Positions 9,606 through 19,312 of a DNA stretch of 53,857 nt are shown here, piece by piece. Positions within the stretch are counted from its first letter, which is position 1, and each line of letters opens with the position of its first letter. Below the pieces are notes generated by a model. The model searched no databases. It had not been told where the DNA came from and worked only from the letters and a program-made list of their open reading frames with translations. This stretch comes from Stentor coeruleus (Eukaryota; Ciliophora; Heterotrichea; Heterotrichida; Stentoridae): contig MPUH01000447.1 in the NCBI GenBank assembly GCA_001970955.1, positions 1 through 53,857 of the forward strand, given 5' to 3'. A program made the translations under genes and the position numbers.

Positions 9606-10364
9606 TTATCTATTTCTCCTTATACAATCAGTGCATTTTATACAAAACTTATTCTTGCACTTCAAACATAAAAACGATCCACTCTTCTTATAAGCATTCT
9701 TACACCTTTTGCATTTACCACAAACTTCAGAAAATCTCCATGCCAGCTGATTCTTACAAGTACAAAAAATATTTGTGGCAACCGGAATTAACTCTATTAA
9801 CTTTTGATAGCACTCAATACAAAAATCAACATTACATTTTCTACAATGCGTACTTGAACCACTAGACTTTTTAAGGCATCCATCACATAAAAACACCCCT
9901 TTTCTTTTCGGATAATACTTTTGCACATCTTCAGTAAGCCTCATAGAATGTGAACGATAGCATTTTAATCCAGGCTCAATAACACTTCTTGACCCTTCAA
10001 ACCAATTCTTACATTTATCACAAACCCCATATTGGCAAGTTATACAAAACCAAAGAGTACTACGTCTTTTATCGCATATTTCACAATTTTGAGTAACTGT
10101 AACAAGTTCTTCAATTAAATGCCCATTACAACATAATAAATTCTGAATTACCGGGGTAATTTGCGCTTGTAAAACTTCTAAAAAGTCATAGTTAGGTTTT
10201 AGTTGATCACGAGAAGTAAAATCTCTTCTATCAATTGGACAGAAATTATTATGTGCTTTAATAAGAGCATCTACACAACTTACACATACTGAATGACCAC
10301 AAGGAAGTACATAAGGCATATGAATAGAAGTATTGAAATTATCCAAACACACAGGACACTCCAT
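9606..10364 (-). CDS. RING and cysteine-rich finger protein (single module)
   Basis: The 252-residue protein begins with a C3HC4-type RING (residues 3-45: CPVC, PCGHSVC, CVDAL, CPID). Further zinc-binding clusters follow: CEIC...LWFC..C...CDKC, then GH-like SHSMR, CDGC...HCRKC..DFCIEC, a CTC cluster with a downstream Trp, and C..C...GSFLCLKC...FCIKC. The same order occurs four times in the gene just upstream (10397-13579), so this is a fifth copy of that module. A RING suggests E3 ubiquitin ligase activity; the later clusters resemble C1/DC1-type treble clefs by spacing only. The start lies 32 bp after the upstream stop, in a different frame. Confidence 0.85.
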   Translation of the reverse strand: MECPVCLDNFNTSIHMPYVLPCGHSVCVSCVDALIKAHNNFCPIDRRDFTSRDQLKPNYDFLEVLQAQITPVIQNLLCCNGHLIEELVTVTQNCEICDKRRSTLWFCITCQYGVCDKCKNWFEGSRSVIEPGLKCYRSHSMRLTEDVQKYYPKRKGVFLCDGCLKKSSGSSTHCRKCNVDFCIECYQKLIELIPVATNIFCTCKNQLAWRFSEVCGKCKRCKNAYKKSGSFLCLKCKNKFCIKCTDCIRRNR

Positions 10365-10396
10365 TTTTTTAAATATATTACTACTATCTAAGCTAA

Positions 10397-13300
10397 TTAT
10401 TCTAATAAAATTTCTCTCATAGAATCAGAAACACATCTCATGCACTTTATATGTTCACAGTTCATACAAAGAAAACAACCTGATTTATAGTTTTCATTAC
10501 CACAATTAGAACATTTTCTATGACCTTTGTTTGATCTCCAATATAAAATCCCCCCACAGTTGCATATTGCTTTAGTACTGCTTAATAATATTTTTCTTAA
10601 GGATTTTAAACATCCAAGACACCATGTTAGTTCACATTTTTTACAATGTCTGATTTTATTGGTTGCTTGTTGACAAACTTGACATTTTATGTTTTCTGAA
10701 ATTGATAAGTTAAGTTTTCGTAGTATATGTCCTTCATAACATCGGATTTCTGTTTTGTTGAAACAAGTTGTTTTTTTCATCCATTCAGCACATGTTTGAC
10801 AGGCTAGTTGTTCGCATTCTGTACATAAATAAAGGATTTGTTTTTTTTTATCGCATATTTCACATTGAAGTCTAGACTTTGACATTATTTGATAGTTATG
10901 TTCTTTGCATTCTAGTTTTAGTTTTGTTATGTCTGTTGGTGGCAAAACATTTATAGTTGTGTATGCGCCTTCTAAATTCTCTTCTAAAAAGCTAGAAATT
11001 ATGGGATCACTTTCTATACATGTCATACACACTAACGCAAGTTGGCTTTCTAAAATTATTTTTTTCTGCCCTTTAGGATCGTTTTTCTTTTTCCCAAGTT
11101 TTAAATATTCTTCATTGTACTTTTGGCTTAGCATCAAAGCTGTTTTTTCATTTAAACATAAAGGCACTGAAAAATTTGTAAGAAACTGGGTCTGGCAATT
11201 AAAACATTTTGCTTTTGTAAACTTCAACATGCACTTTATACAGTATTTCCCCCAGGTTTTACAACATATAAAACTACCAAGTTTATTATAAGGTTTATCA
11301 CATCCTGAACATTTTTTAATGATTTTTTTTGGTTTCCATATAAGTTTGCCATTATTTTTTGATGTTATAAACGGTAAAGATGTCGCTAAAGTTTCAATAT
11401 ATTTGCAACAATTATTACAATAGTCAACTTTACAAATATGACAATGGGCACTTTTTCCTTTAGTTTTCTCAAGGCATCCATCACATAGGAATTTACCTTT
11501 ACGATTGTAAAACTGTTCAGCATTTTGGGTTTTACGTAATGTGTGACCTTTAACACATTGAAGTGTTGATTTTGATATTAATTCAGAATTTTCATGCCAT
11601 TCTCTACATGGAGAACAAGCTAAAATACTACAATTCTCACATTTCCATAGTTTGTCTCTAGTTTTTAAGCAGATATCACAGAGAATCTGAGATGGGTAAA
11701 CTTTGCCAAAAGCATGAAATTCACATTCTGGGATAAAAAGACCTTGAATACGATCGTAACTATCACCTTGGTCAAGAGGTTCTGGTAAGAGGACGAAATG
11801 CTTTATAAAAGTAGATGGATGTTTTATGCAAAGTCTTCCTGGTGAGTTTTCTATGCATCGAGCACAATAAATACATCCACAGGTTTGCAAATCCCAGTAG
11901 CCTAAGTTATCATTGAAATGGGTGTTACAGATAGGGCATACAATGTTTTGTATATTGCAGAAACATTGGAAACAAAAAATTTGCTGGCAGTCAATACAAC
12001 CGAAATATCTTGGATCACTGATTTTTGAACATAAAGAGCATTTTTTAATAGGAAAATGTGAAGACCACTTAGGATTTCTCCCACACAAGCATTTCATATT
12101 CAAATTTTTAGAATAATTCTCTAACAACTGAAAACACTTAGCACACATAATCTCTGAGCATGGAAAACAACAGAAGAAATTCATATCAACTATATTTTTG
12201 CAATACAAACACTTAGCTACTTTTTCAGGATTTTCATCTGAACAATCATTTTTTTCTCTAAAATAATGTCCACTTCTACACTTAACAAAATCATTCCTAA
12301 CACATTCAGTATTCTCTTGTTTTTTCTTACACTCTCCACATACCAAAAAATAGCAAGCATCACATTTCCAAATAATATTTTTACTAGTCTTAAAGCAAAC
12401 ATCACAAATTCTCTTTAAAGGTAAAGCACAACTAAATATATGATCATCTTTACATATAAGTTTGCTAATACTTTCCAATTCATTATTATATTGATTATAA
12501 TGAAAAACATGCACTCTATGACCATCAATAGGACAAACTGCGATTTTTTCTTCAACATTTGTAATAACCTCAATACAACTAGGACAAAATGTATGCCTAC
12601 ATCCAATAGTCACAGGTTTAATTGATTTATCCAATACTTGATAACATCTATCACAATAAAGCTCTATATTAATTTCCCCAAGACAACGATAACAGTATCC
12701 ATCCCCACATTTCCCACAAGAAAATGTTCCAAAATCTTTTACCCCTCTTTGACATTGGCTACAATATTTAAGGTTTTTATGATGTTTCCATACTATTTCA
12801 TATCCACATCTACAACTTAAATATATTGCATTTGATATCATAGTTTTAAGAATTTCTGAGCATTGCCAACAAAAATGAATCTCGCATTTATAACAATGAA
12901 TTGTAGTACCTGGATTATAATGACACATATTACATGGACTAGAATTTGTGACAATTCCTTGTGTTGTTTCTAACATTCTATGTGAATTTACACATTTGAA
13001 ATCTTCAATATATATTTTATGAGCTAAGTAAAATAATTTGCATTTGCTGCAAATACCATTTTTCATATTCGGGAGTTTTAAAAGTTTTTCATCTTCGACT
13101 TGGCAGGAGTCACAGGTACCATTGAGAATTGTTTCATTTTCCCCTTGTTTTCTTGTTTCAATTTTGTTTAATATTTTGTTATTATCATCGAGTAATTTCA
13201 GTTTGTTTAAAAGAGTGTAGTTTGGTTGTATGAAATTTAGATTAGTGATTTGGTGAAGTTGGCATAATGGGATTTTTCTCTCTAATAAAGTAAATACGCA

Positions 13301-13579
13301 TTTGTAACACATGGTTTTGCAACAGAGGTTAATAGGTTTTAATAAACCAAGGTTGTAATTGGAGTTGCATTGTGGACAAATGAATTTGTTTATGAGGTTT
13401 TTTGTATTGGCTAATGCATTTGCTTCATTTGCTAATGAAAGAGATGAATCTTCTAAAATAATACTTGGCTCGTAAAAATTCGGATTATCTTGCATGATTA
13501 GGTCTTCATTGTGATGGGTTGAGACGAATGGATTTTTAGCTGAATTTTTATTGTGTTCTGGCTTTTTGATTGGATCCAT
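10397..13579 (-). CDS. Four-module RING/cysteine-rich repeat protein
   Basis: The 1,060-residue protein is extremely rich in CxxC pairs. After ~65 low-complexity residues it consists of four copies of a ~240-residue module starting near residues 66, 307, 546 and 789. Each module has a RING-like N-part, a CxxC...W(K)CxxC...CxxC cluster, a GH-x-LR element, CxxC...HCxxC...CxxC, an (R/L)CG-type turn with Trp, and a closing CxxC...(G)xFxCxxC...CxxC. The RING is best kept in modules 1-3; in module 4 its cysteines are largely lost. Many structural Zn2+ ions would be bound. A multivalent ubiquitin-ligase or scaffold role is inferred from the RINGs only. No membrane segment or signal peptide is seen. 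Single exon. Confidence 0.88.
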   Translation of the reverse strand: MDPIKKPEHNKNSAKNPFVSTHHNEDLIMQDNPNFYEPSIILEDSSLSLANEANALANTKNLINKFICPQCNSNYNLGLLKPINLCCKTMCYKCVFTLLERKIPLCQLHQITNLNFIQPNYTLLNKLKLLDDNNKILNKIETRKQGENETILNGTCDSCQVEDEKLLKLPNMKNGICSKCKLFYLAHKIYIEDFKCVNSHRMLETTQGIVTNSSPCNMCHYNPGTTIHCYKCEIHFCWQCSEILKTMISNAIYLSCRCGYEIVWKHHKNLKYCSQCQRGVKDFGTFSCGKCGDGYCYRCLGEINIELYCDRCYQVLDKSIKPVTIGCRHTFCPSCIEVITNVEEKIAVCPIDGHRVHVFHYNQYNNELESISKLICKDDHIFSCALPLKRICDVCFKTSKNIIWKCDACYFLVCGECKKKQENTECVRNDFVKCRSGHYFREKNDCSDENPEKVAKCLYCKNIVDMNFFCCFPCSEIMCAKCFQLLENYSKNLNMKCLCGRNPKWSSHFPIKKCSLCSKISDPRYFGCIDCQQIFCFQCFCNIQNIVCPICNTHFNDNLGYWDLQTCGCIYCARCIENSPGRLCIKHPSTFIKHFVLLPEPLDQGDSYDRIQGLFIPECEFHAFGKVYPSQILCDICLKTRDKLWKCENCSILACSPCREWHENSELISKSTLQCVKGHTLRKTQNAEQFYNRKGKFLCDGCLEKTKGKSAHCHICKVDYCNNCCKYIETLATSLPFITSKNNGKLIWKPKKIIKKCSGCDKPYNKLGSFICCKTWGKYCIKCMLKFTKAKCFNCQTQFLTNFSVPLCLNEKTALMLSQKYNEEYLKLGKKKNDPKGQKKIILESQLALVCMTCIESDPIISSFLEENLEGAYTTINVLPPTDITKLKLECKEHNYQIMSKSRLQCEICDKKKQILYLCTECEQLACQTCAEWMKKTTCFNKTEIRCYEGHILRKLNLSISENIKCQVCQQATNKIRHCKKCELTWCLGCLKSLRKILLSSTKAICNCGGILYWRSNKGHRKCSNCGNENYKSGCFLCMNCEHIKCMRCVSDSMREILLE

Positions 13580-13721
13580 TAATTATAGCAAATATAATTT
13601 AGAAATTAAATACTTTGATGAGGAGATAAGATGATTGTGAGGATAGAAATTTATTGTGATTGTATGTGCAAAAATTTTAAATATAAGTTTTTAAATGTTA
13701 ACTAAACAATAAATATAATAA

Positions 13722-14285
13722 ATGTCACAACAAGAATTAGAGGAAAGGAGAAATTCATTTTTACCTGTCACAGGATTATCAATCAAAAGGGGATCAATTG
13801 ATTCTTTTAGTAGTAGTATTATGAATTCTAGTTTAAGTATACCAAGTGATTCTAGTGTAGAGTCAACTGATGTTGCCTTAGTACAAAATACAACTAGAGA
13901 TTTGATTGACCTTATGAATGCTAGAGTTACTGCTTTTATGTATTTTAGAGAGAAATTAAGTAAAGGGCCAGATCAGGATTTTAAGAGCTCGATTTTACAA
14001 CTGAGTCAACTAAAAGACTCAATTAAATTTATTGAGGAACAAAAAGAGTCACTTACAGAAAAAGAGAAAATTAAAGTCGATTGCCTAGTGAAAACTTTAA
14101 ACGAACTTCACTCTGTATATGAAAAAGAACTTGAGGAACTTGAGTTAAATCGTTCTGAGCTTATAACCTTGGAAGGAGAAAATGATGAACTAAATTCTAA
14201 ACTTCAGGATATGCAAAATAATTTGAGCCGATTAAATATTGAATTTGAAAAAGAGAGAGCCTCATGCTTTTGTTTAATTTTTTAG
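13722..14285 (+). CDS. Coiled-coil protein with C-terminal CAAX-like motif
   Basis: The 187-residue protein has a Ser-rich N-terminus (about 1-50) and a long helical coiled-coil region (about 85-178, E/K/L-rich). It ends in Cys-Phe-Cys-Leu-Ile-Phe followed by TAG. The last four residues, CLIF, fit a CAAX prenylation box, and the extra Cys two residues earlier could be palmitoylated. It would then be tethered to a membrane. It is transcribed divergently from the RING-array gene with 142 bp between starts. Family unknown. Confidence 0.75.
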   Translation: MSQQELEERRNSFLPVTGLSIKRGSIDSFSSSIMNSSLSIPSDSSVESTDVALVQNTTRDLIDLMNARVTAFMYFREKLSKGPDQDFKSSILQLSQLKDSIKFIEEQKESLTEKEKIKVDCLVKTLNELHSVYEKELEELELNRSELITLEGENDELNSKLQDMQNNLSRLNIEFEKERASCFCLIF

Positions 14286-16304
14286 ATTTTACGTTTAATT
14301 CATTCTATATTTTTGAATTTAAGATATAAATTACAAATTTTAAATAAAAATCGAAAAACTGTTTAAGGTAATGATTAAAGATATGCTTAATTAAATCCTG
14401 ATTGCTAAATCTGACACTGCATTTTTATTTTTTAAACTTACCCTTGCAATAAAGTTAATATTTAAAAAAATGTATTTTAAGTTACAATACTAGAAATACT
14501 TTTTCAGTAATTATTGAATAAAATATAAACTTTGATTTTAATAATCCAATTATTAGGTTTTACTATTGTAGATAGAATTAGTAATATATGAAGTTTACTA
14601 AAATAAAAATATATAAATTATATAGAAATATATAGAAAACATGTGGAAAGATATTATTTTAGCCTATAAAACAAGTAATTTTAAGTTTTAGGAAAAATTA
14701 GCGAATGACCTTATGTCTTTTAGATTTTTGAAAATAAACAACTTATGATTAAAATTATATTATGATTATTTAGACCCCTTAAGACTTAAATAATATAAAA
14801 TTAGAATGACCAAAGATTACTTAATGATATGAATGTGAAAGGATCATTTTAAATGTTTTTGTAATAATTTTAGCGAGTAGTATTAAATTCTTAAGTGATT
14901 GATATTTTTTGCTAATTTTAATGATTAGATTTTTATTCAATATATACTCTAATCTAAGTGAAAATGAGGATTAAAAGTAAGAAAATCATTGATTTCTTCA
15001 ATAAGTAGTAACTTTGTATAATAATCGGCTAAGCTAGTCTGAGTTATTAATAAAGTTTACAATGGGTGAAATTAGTATTTGATATATGTTTTTTAATTAT
15101 CATCATCAAGATAATTTATTTCACAACACTAAACAGAAAGTTCTTTATTGAAAGCCTCAGAGCAAAATCTGCCTATCATCATAGGCAATCAAATACTTTA
15201 CTTGATTAATTTGAACAAATAAAGTAATCATTAGAAAAATAACTTGATATTTTAGTAAAGGTTGCGTAGAAATAACTCACATAAGCCTTTAATAAGTAAA
15301 TTCTCTCAATCTCCAATTTACTACTAAAGATTATGTGATGTTTTACTACTATTTTGTTTAAGACTTAAAACAAGCAAAATGCTCATTTGTTTTAATGCAA
15401 ATGCATAAAGCCTAACGTAGTAGATGATCCCATGACGTTTGTAGTTATTACATTAAATTTTAGTTTAATAGTAACAGTTTGTAAAGTAAAAATACTACAC
15501 GTAAAATTGTATAGTTTTAAAAAGAGCCATCACTAAATATAAATACAAAAAATTGCATTGATATTAGGTAAAACTTGAAGCTTGACAATTTCTCGGTTCA
15601 AATTATAGGCAATGAACTTTGGTGTTCTTGAAAATGCTAAGGATAATCAATCCATATTTTTATTATAGGATAATTATCAGTCCCCCTTAGGTTTATATAT
15701 ATAATAGAATATTCGAGAAGTGTTAATAATGGTTTAAAATTATGAATTGGTTTGGCTTACAGTATATCAAAATTTTATCATACACTTGATTTTAAGTTTT
15801 TGTGATAGGAAATCACTTAATGTTTCTTTTATATTGCTTAATTTTTATTCTTTATATTTTATTATTCTTTATTTTAGTCATGCTGCAAAGTAGTTTATGA
15901 ATTATAACTATGTTTAATTAGCAAGGGCTGGACAATAGTCAAGCGATAATTCCTAACTAATAGTAATAACTATATTTAACTAGTATGGAAGAAAAATAAC
16001 TTTTTATGATTTTTAAACCTATTATTATTTTNTAATAACTATATTTAACTAGTATGGAAGAAAAATAACTTTTTATGATTTTTAAACCTATTATTATTTT
16101 CTAACTAAAATCTAGGGATTTTGGTATAACTTAGACAAAGAATTCTAAACCTTAAGCAAAGGTAAAAGATATAAGATATAAGAGAAGCGCAGGGTGCATA
16201 TAAACCTTAGTGTAAAATTTTATAAATAATAAACTGATCCCTATATTTACCCCATAAATACTAATTTTTATTATTATTGAACAGTGAAATTAAAATTTAT
16301 AAAA
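14286..16304. other. 2-kb stretch without a recognisable gene
   Basis: This AT-rich region has no standard-code ORF over 60 codons. It contains a 68-bp duplication around N at 16032. One frame (about 14925-15331, forward) is free of TGA and reads like a helical protein if TAA/TAG are ignored; see findings. A GGTTCAAAT at about 15594 resembles a tRNA B box but no cloverleaf can be drawn. Otherwise I see nothing. Confidence 0.6.
15964..16100. repeat. 68-bp duplicate around N at 16032 (assembly overlap)
   Basis: Positions 15964-16031 and 16033-16100 are identical and separated only by N. The repeat is intergenic, and the pattern matches the other single-N junctions. Confidence 0.95.
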
Positions 16305-16667
16305 TCAATCTTCAGCTCCATCATTGTTTCTCAAATTTGAAGTACTTCTAATATATTCAACAATATTAAAAGATGATTTGGTTGCATTTCTGGATAGAAC
16401 TCTAGTCGCAGACTTTTTTTGGCGGAATTTATTTTGGATAAGTGGAGAAGGCATTGTAAGTTTTGAAGAAATCCCAGTGTTACTATATGTCTCAAAAGAA
16501 ATATCCGAGAGTTCATCACATCTTTCGAATTCTGTAATTTCGTAATCAATTATTACAGGTTCTACTCCTCTTACTGGAGTTAAATCATTATGAATATCAT
16601 CTAATGTGCTTAATCTCCCACTGCAATCAGAGCAGATCCAACTATTCTTACTATTTTGTTGTCCCAT
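16305..16667 (-). CDS. Small protein with N-myristoylation motif, unknown function
   Basis: The 120-residue protein begins MGQQNSK, a textbook N-myristoylation signal (Gly2, Ser6, Lys7). A CxxC pair follows at residues 12-15. The rest is polar, Ser/Thr-rich and basic near 80-100, with no known domain. It ends in TGA, the only confident gene in this window that does; a TAA follows four codons later, so the stop type changes little. It is likely membrane-attached by lipid. It is the first of five successive genes with MGxxxS starts. Confidence 0.7.
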   Translation of the reverse strand: MGQQNSKNSWICSDCSGRLSTLDDIHNDLTPVRGVEPVIIDYEITEFERCDELSDISFETYSNTGISSKLTMPSPLIQNKFRQKKSATRVLSRNATKSSFNIVEYIRSTSNLRNNDGAED

Positions 16668-17525
16668 TTAATTATAATTATTTATGAATGCTTATTATGA
16701 AGAAGTCATTTTATTAAAACTTAAAGTTTACATATTAAACTAATTAGTTCGATAAAGAAAGCTATGCTAAGAAGGAAATTTGATTAAAATGGAATAGTAA
16801 TAAACTAATGGATTTTATTTGATTTATAATAAATCTGACATTGATAATTGAGTTTATGAAGCCTGGTAATACAATAAACAAGAATATATTAACTATTTTA
16901 TTTTGATTTTTTAATACTAATTGTTTAAATTTTTTCTATGTATTCAGACAACTTTTCATTCCAAAAAACTATCGAAAGCTTATTTCAAATATAATAAAAT
17001 CAACAAATCCCAACAATTTATTCTGTATAAATCTAAAATATAGGGGATAAAAAATTAGTATCGAATATAATGCTTTCTATATAGTTTATTTTTAGTCATA
17101 TTTTCAAGGAAACGAAGATAATTTATTGTTTAAAAAAAATCTACATGTAAATCTTATACACATATTATAGTTAATATTTTTTTGTTCCCTGTCACAATTT
17201 TCACAAGTTTTATACTTTCTCATATAATTTTATTTTAAATTTGTTTGCTTAATAATTTCAACACTAAGCAATACCAATTTATTAAACCCATTACTAAATA
17301 GCTATTTCTTATATATTTTTTACTATTAATTACATATACATATAATAAAAATGATTTCAAGTATCTTAGCTATATTATAGCCTACACTTTATTCAATGAT
17401 TACCTATATAAAACTCTATCAATACCTTTTTCATTTTCTTTTTTTCTGTAGAGGTATAAAGTTTTTATAATATAATTAAAGCTATTTCATCCTTCAATAT
17501 ATTTTGTAAATAAGCATTCTAAAAA
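16668..17525. promoter_or_regulatory. Divergent intergenic region
   Basis: This 858-nt stretch lies between divergently transcribed genes that both encode MGxxxS proteins. The half near 17526 has more C than G on the strand shown (roughly 27 to 10 over 17281-17460), fitting the skew seen at other 5' flanks. No ORF, RNA gene or clear promoter element is found. Confidence 0.45.
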
Positions 17526-19181
17526 ATGGGAAATAGTAGGTCAGAACCTAATCTTCATCTAAAGCCTTATAAAGAAGTTTTTGCATACTACGTAAATAGA
17601 TCTCAATCTTTCATTCTCAGATTAACTCAAAACTGTACTAAAAAACTAAAATTTTCCATTGGCAAACGCTTTCCTAATGATTCAGTTCTTGGGTACTATG
17701 ATGAAAACACCATTATTATAGCTGGAGGGACAAGCAAGTCTAAATCCCTTAAAACTCGCTGTTATCTCATTAATCTAGAACAAACCCAATTGCAAATCCT
17801 TGCTCCTTTGCCAATTTCTGCTAAGCTTGGTGGATTATTTAAATATAAGAATGATATGTATTATGCTGGAGGGGTAACTGAAAAGAAATCGATTAAATAC
17901 CAGAAGATAATATCTGGGTGCCCAATTATGAGATATAGTTTTAATGAAAACTTTTGGGAAGTTTTCATCCATAAAGTGGAAAAAAGTGATGGGGTGTTGA
18001 ATAGTTGTGAGCCTTCAAGTATGTTGGAAGATAACTTTAAAATAGAAAATCTTGTTTATCCAGGATGCTTTTTGTTAGGATCTAAACTATATTATTTCGC
18101 TGGTGCTATTCTCCCTTCATACACCCCAAGCAGAGCTGTTTATTCAATAAACCTAGAATCAGAAACCAAAGAACTTCAAATCGAGCCATACTCTTTCCCT
18201 ATCAACATCTTCAACCCTTTAACCGGTTCATCAAGTAAATTTGCCTTTATCTGGGGAGGTTTATCTCCATCATCAAAACCAAGTCAATCCTGTTACATGT
18301 TCACTCAAAAAAAAGGCTTCTCAGAAACCTTATCACCCGGTTTAGATTATTTCGAAAACTATCCAATTAAAATTACTGAAGACTATATTATAATAATGGC
18401 CTTTCCAAAATTCGCTGTAAAATTCATAAATTCTCATATGTGGATGCATTACACTGCGTCTTTAAATTATAATATAAAATCGCAAACTGCTATAATAAAT
18501 GATTTAAACAATATAGATACTGTTAAAAAAGCCCCTGTTATTAGAGATGCAAAAATCTTAACCCAAAGAGATGTGCATTTTGATATAGATTATGCATCAG
18601 ATAGTATGAAGAATTTAAGTATAAAAACATTTGATCTTAGCAAAGATTTAAGAAATTTTAAAACTGAATTATCAGAGCCTATAAGTGAACGTAGTTATAC
18701 ATTTAGAACTAATGAAACAGGGAACTTTTCTAGTGAAACATTCCAGTCTAAAAATGCGACTATTATTTCAAAAGATGATATACTTTCTATGATTATAACT
18801 AAAAATAATGATATACTTGTAAAACTCCCTAGAAAACGAATGATAAAAGTTATCTGCCAAATATTCAGCAAGATTTTAGTAAAAGATCTAAGCCCACTTG
18901 AAATCAACCAGCTCTCTTACGAATTCGGAGAAGAAAAGGAAATAAATATAAAACAATTGTATATGAGCTTGAAAAAAAACCTAGGTTTCGACTTTTACTC
19001 TTATAAAAGAATTCATAAATTTATATCCATTTTAGACAGGGTTTTAGAAAAGCCAAAAATTCATTTTCAAAGCTTGGATCAAATCATGGAATTTTTAAAT
19101 ATTTCAATACCTGTAGCAAATATTGATAAAAAGAAATGCATTATGATAATAACTAGAGTGATTAAAGCTATGCTTATATAA
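17526..19181 (+). CDS. Kelch-type beta-propeller protein with N-myristoylation motif (copy 1)
   Basis: The 551-residue protein starts MGNSRSE, a good N-myristoylation signal. A Kelch-like propeller follows, with Gly-Gly hallmarks near residues 66 (IIIAGGT), 111 (YYAGGV) and 240 (IWGGLS) and a weaker blade near 187 (YFAGA). The spacing of about 45-70 residues fits irregular Kelch blades. The last ~135 residues form a separate mostly helical domain ending KKCIMIITRVIKAMLI. The next gene is a full-length paralogue with the same order, so this is a tandem duplicate. It is expected to be a membrane-bound protein-interaction scaffold. Partner unknown. Confidence 0.85.
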   Translation: MGNSRSEPNLHLKPYKEVFAYYVNRSQSFILRLTQNCTKKLKFSIGKRFPNDSVLGYYDENTIIIAGGTSKSKSLKTRCYLINLEQTQLQILAPLPISAKLGGLFKYKNDMYYAGGVTEKKSIKYQKIISGCPIMRYSFNENFWEVFIHKVEKSDGVLNSCEPSSMLEDNFKIENLVYPGCFLLGSKLYYFAGAILPSYTPSRAVYSINLESETKELQIEPYSFPINIFNPLTGSSSKFAFIWGGLSPSSKPSQSCYMFTQKKGFSETLSPGLDYFENYPIKITEDYIIIMAFPKFAVKFINSHMWMHYTASLNYNIKSQTAIINDLNNIDTVKKAPVIRDAKILTQRDVHFDIDYASDSMKNLSIKTFDLSKDLRNFKTELSEPISERSYTFRTNETGNFSSETFQSKNATIISKDDILSMIITKNNDILVKLPRKRMIKVICQIFSKILVKDLSPLEINQLSYEFGEEKEINIKQLYMSLKKNLGFDFYSYKRIHKFISILDRVLEKPKIHFQSLDQIMEFLNISIPVANIDKKKCIMIITRVIKAMLI

Positions 19182-19312
19182 ATTAATTTATTTATTTATT
19201 CGATAGTAAATATAGAATATTCTTTTAAATAAACCTAATATAATTCTTTTATTACTTCTCATACTACTGAAATCTGAAGTGAATTTAATTATCACATATT
19301 CGTTCTTTATAA

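Noticed and set aside
9422-9865. 147-codon forward ORF
   Set aside because: It starts with GTG, overlaps the antisense of the RING gene for more than half its length, and has no domain features. Judged a shadow.
10365-10396. Intron joining the two RING genes
   Set aside because: The upstream stop precedes any suitable GT, and no 15- or 16-nt GT...AG segment restores the frame.
10905-13220. Forward and alternate-frame ORFs within the RING-array gene
   Set aside because: The conserved cysteine modules fix the coding frame; the others are by-products.
15590-15625. tRNA-like B box (GGTTCAAAT)
   Set aside because: The flanking bases do not pair as a T-stem and no acceptor or anticodon arm can be drawn.
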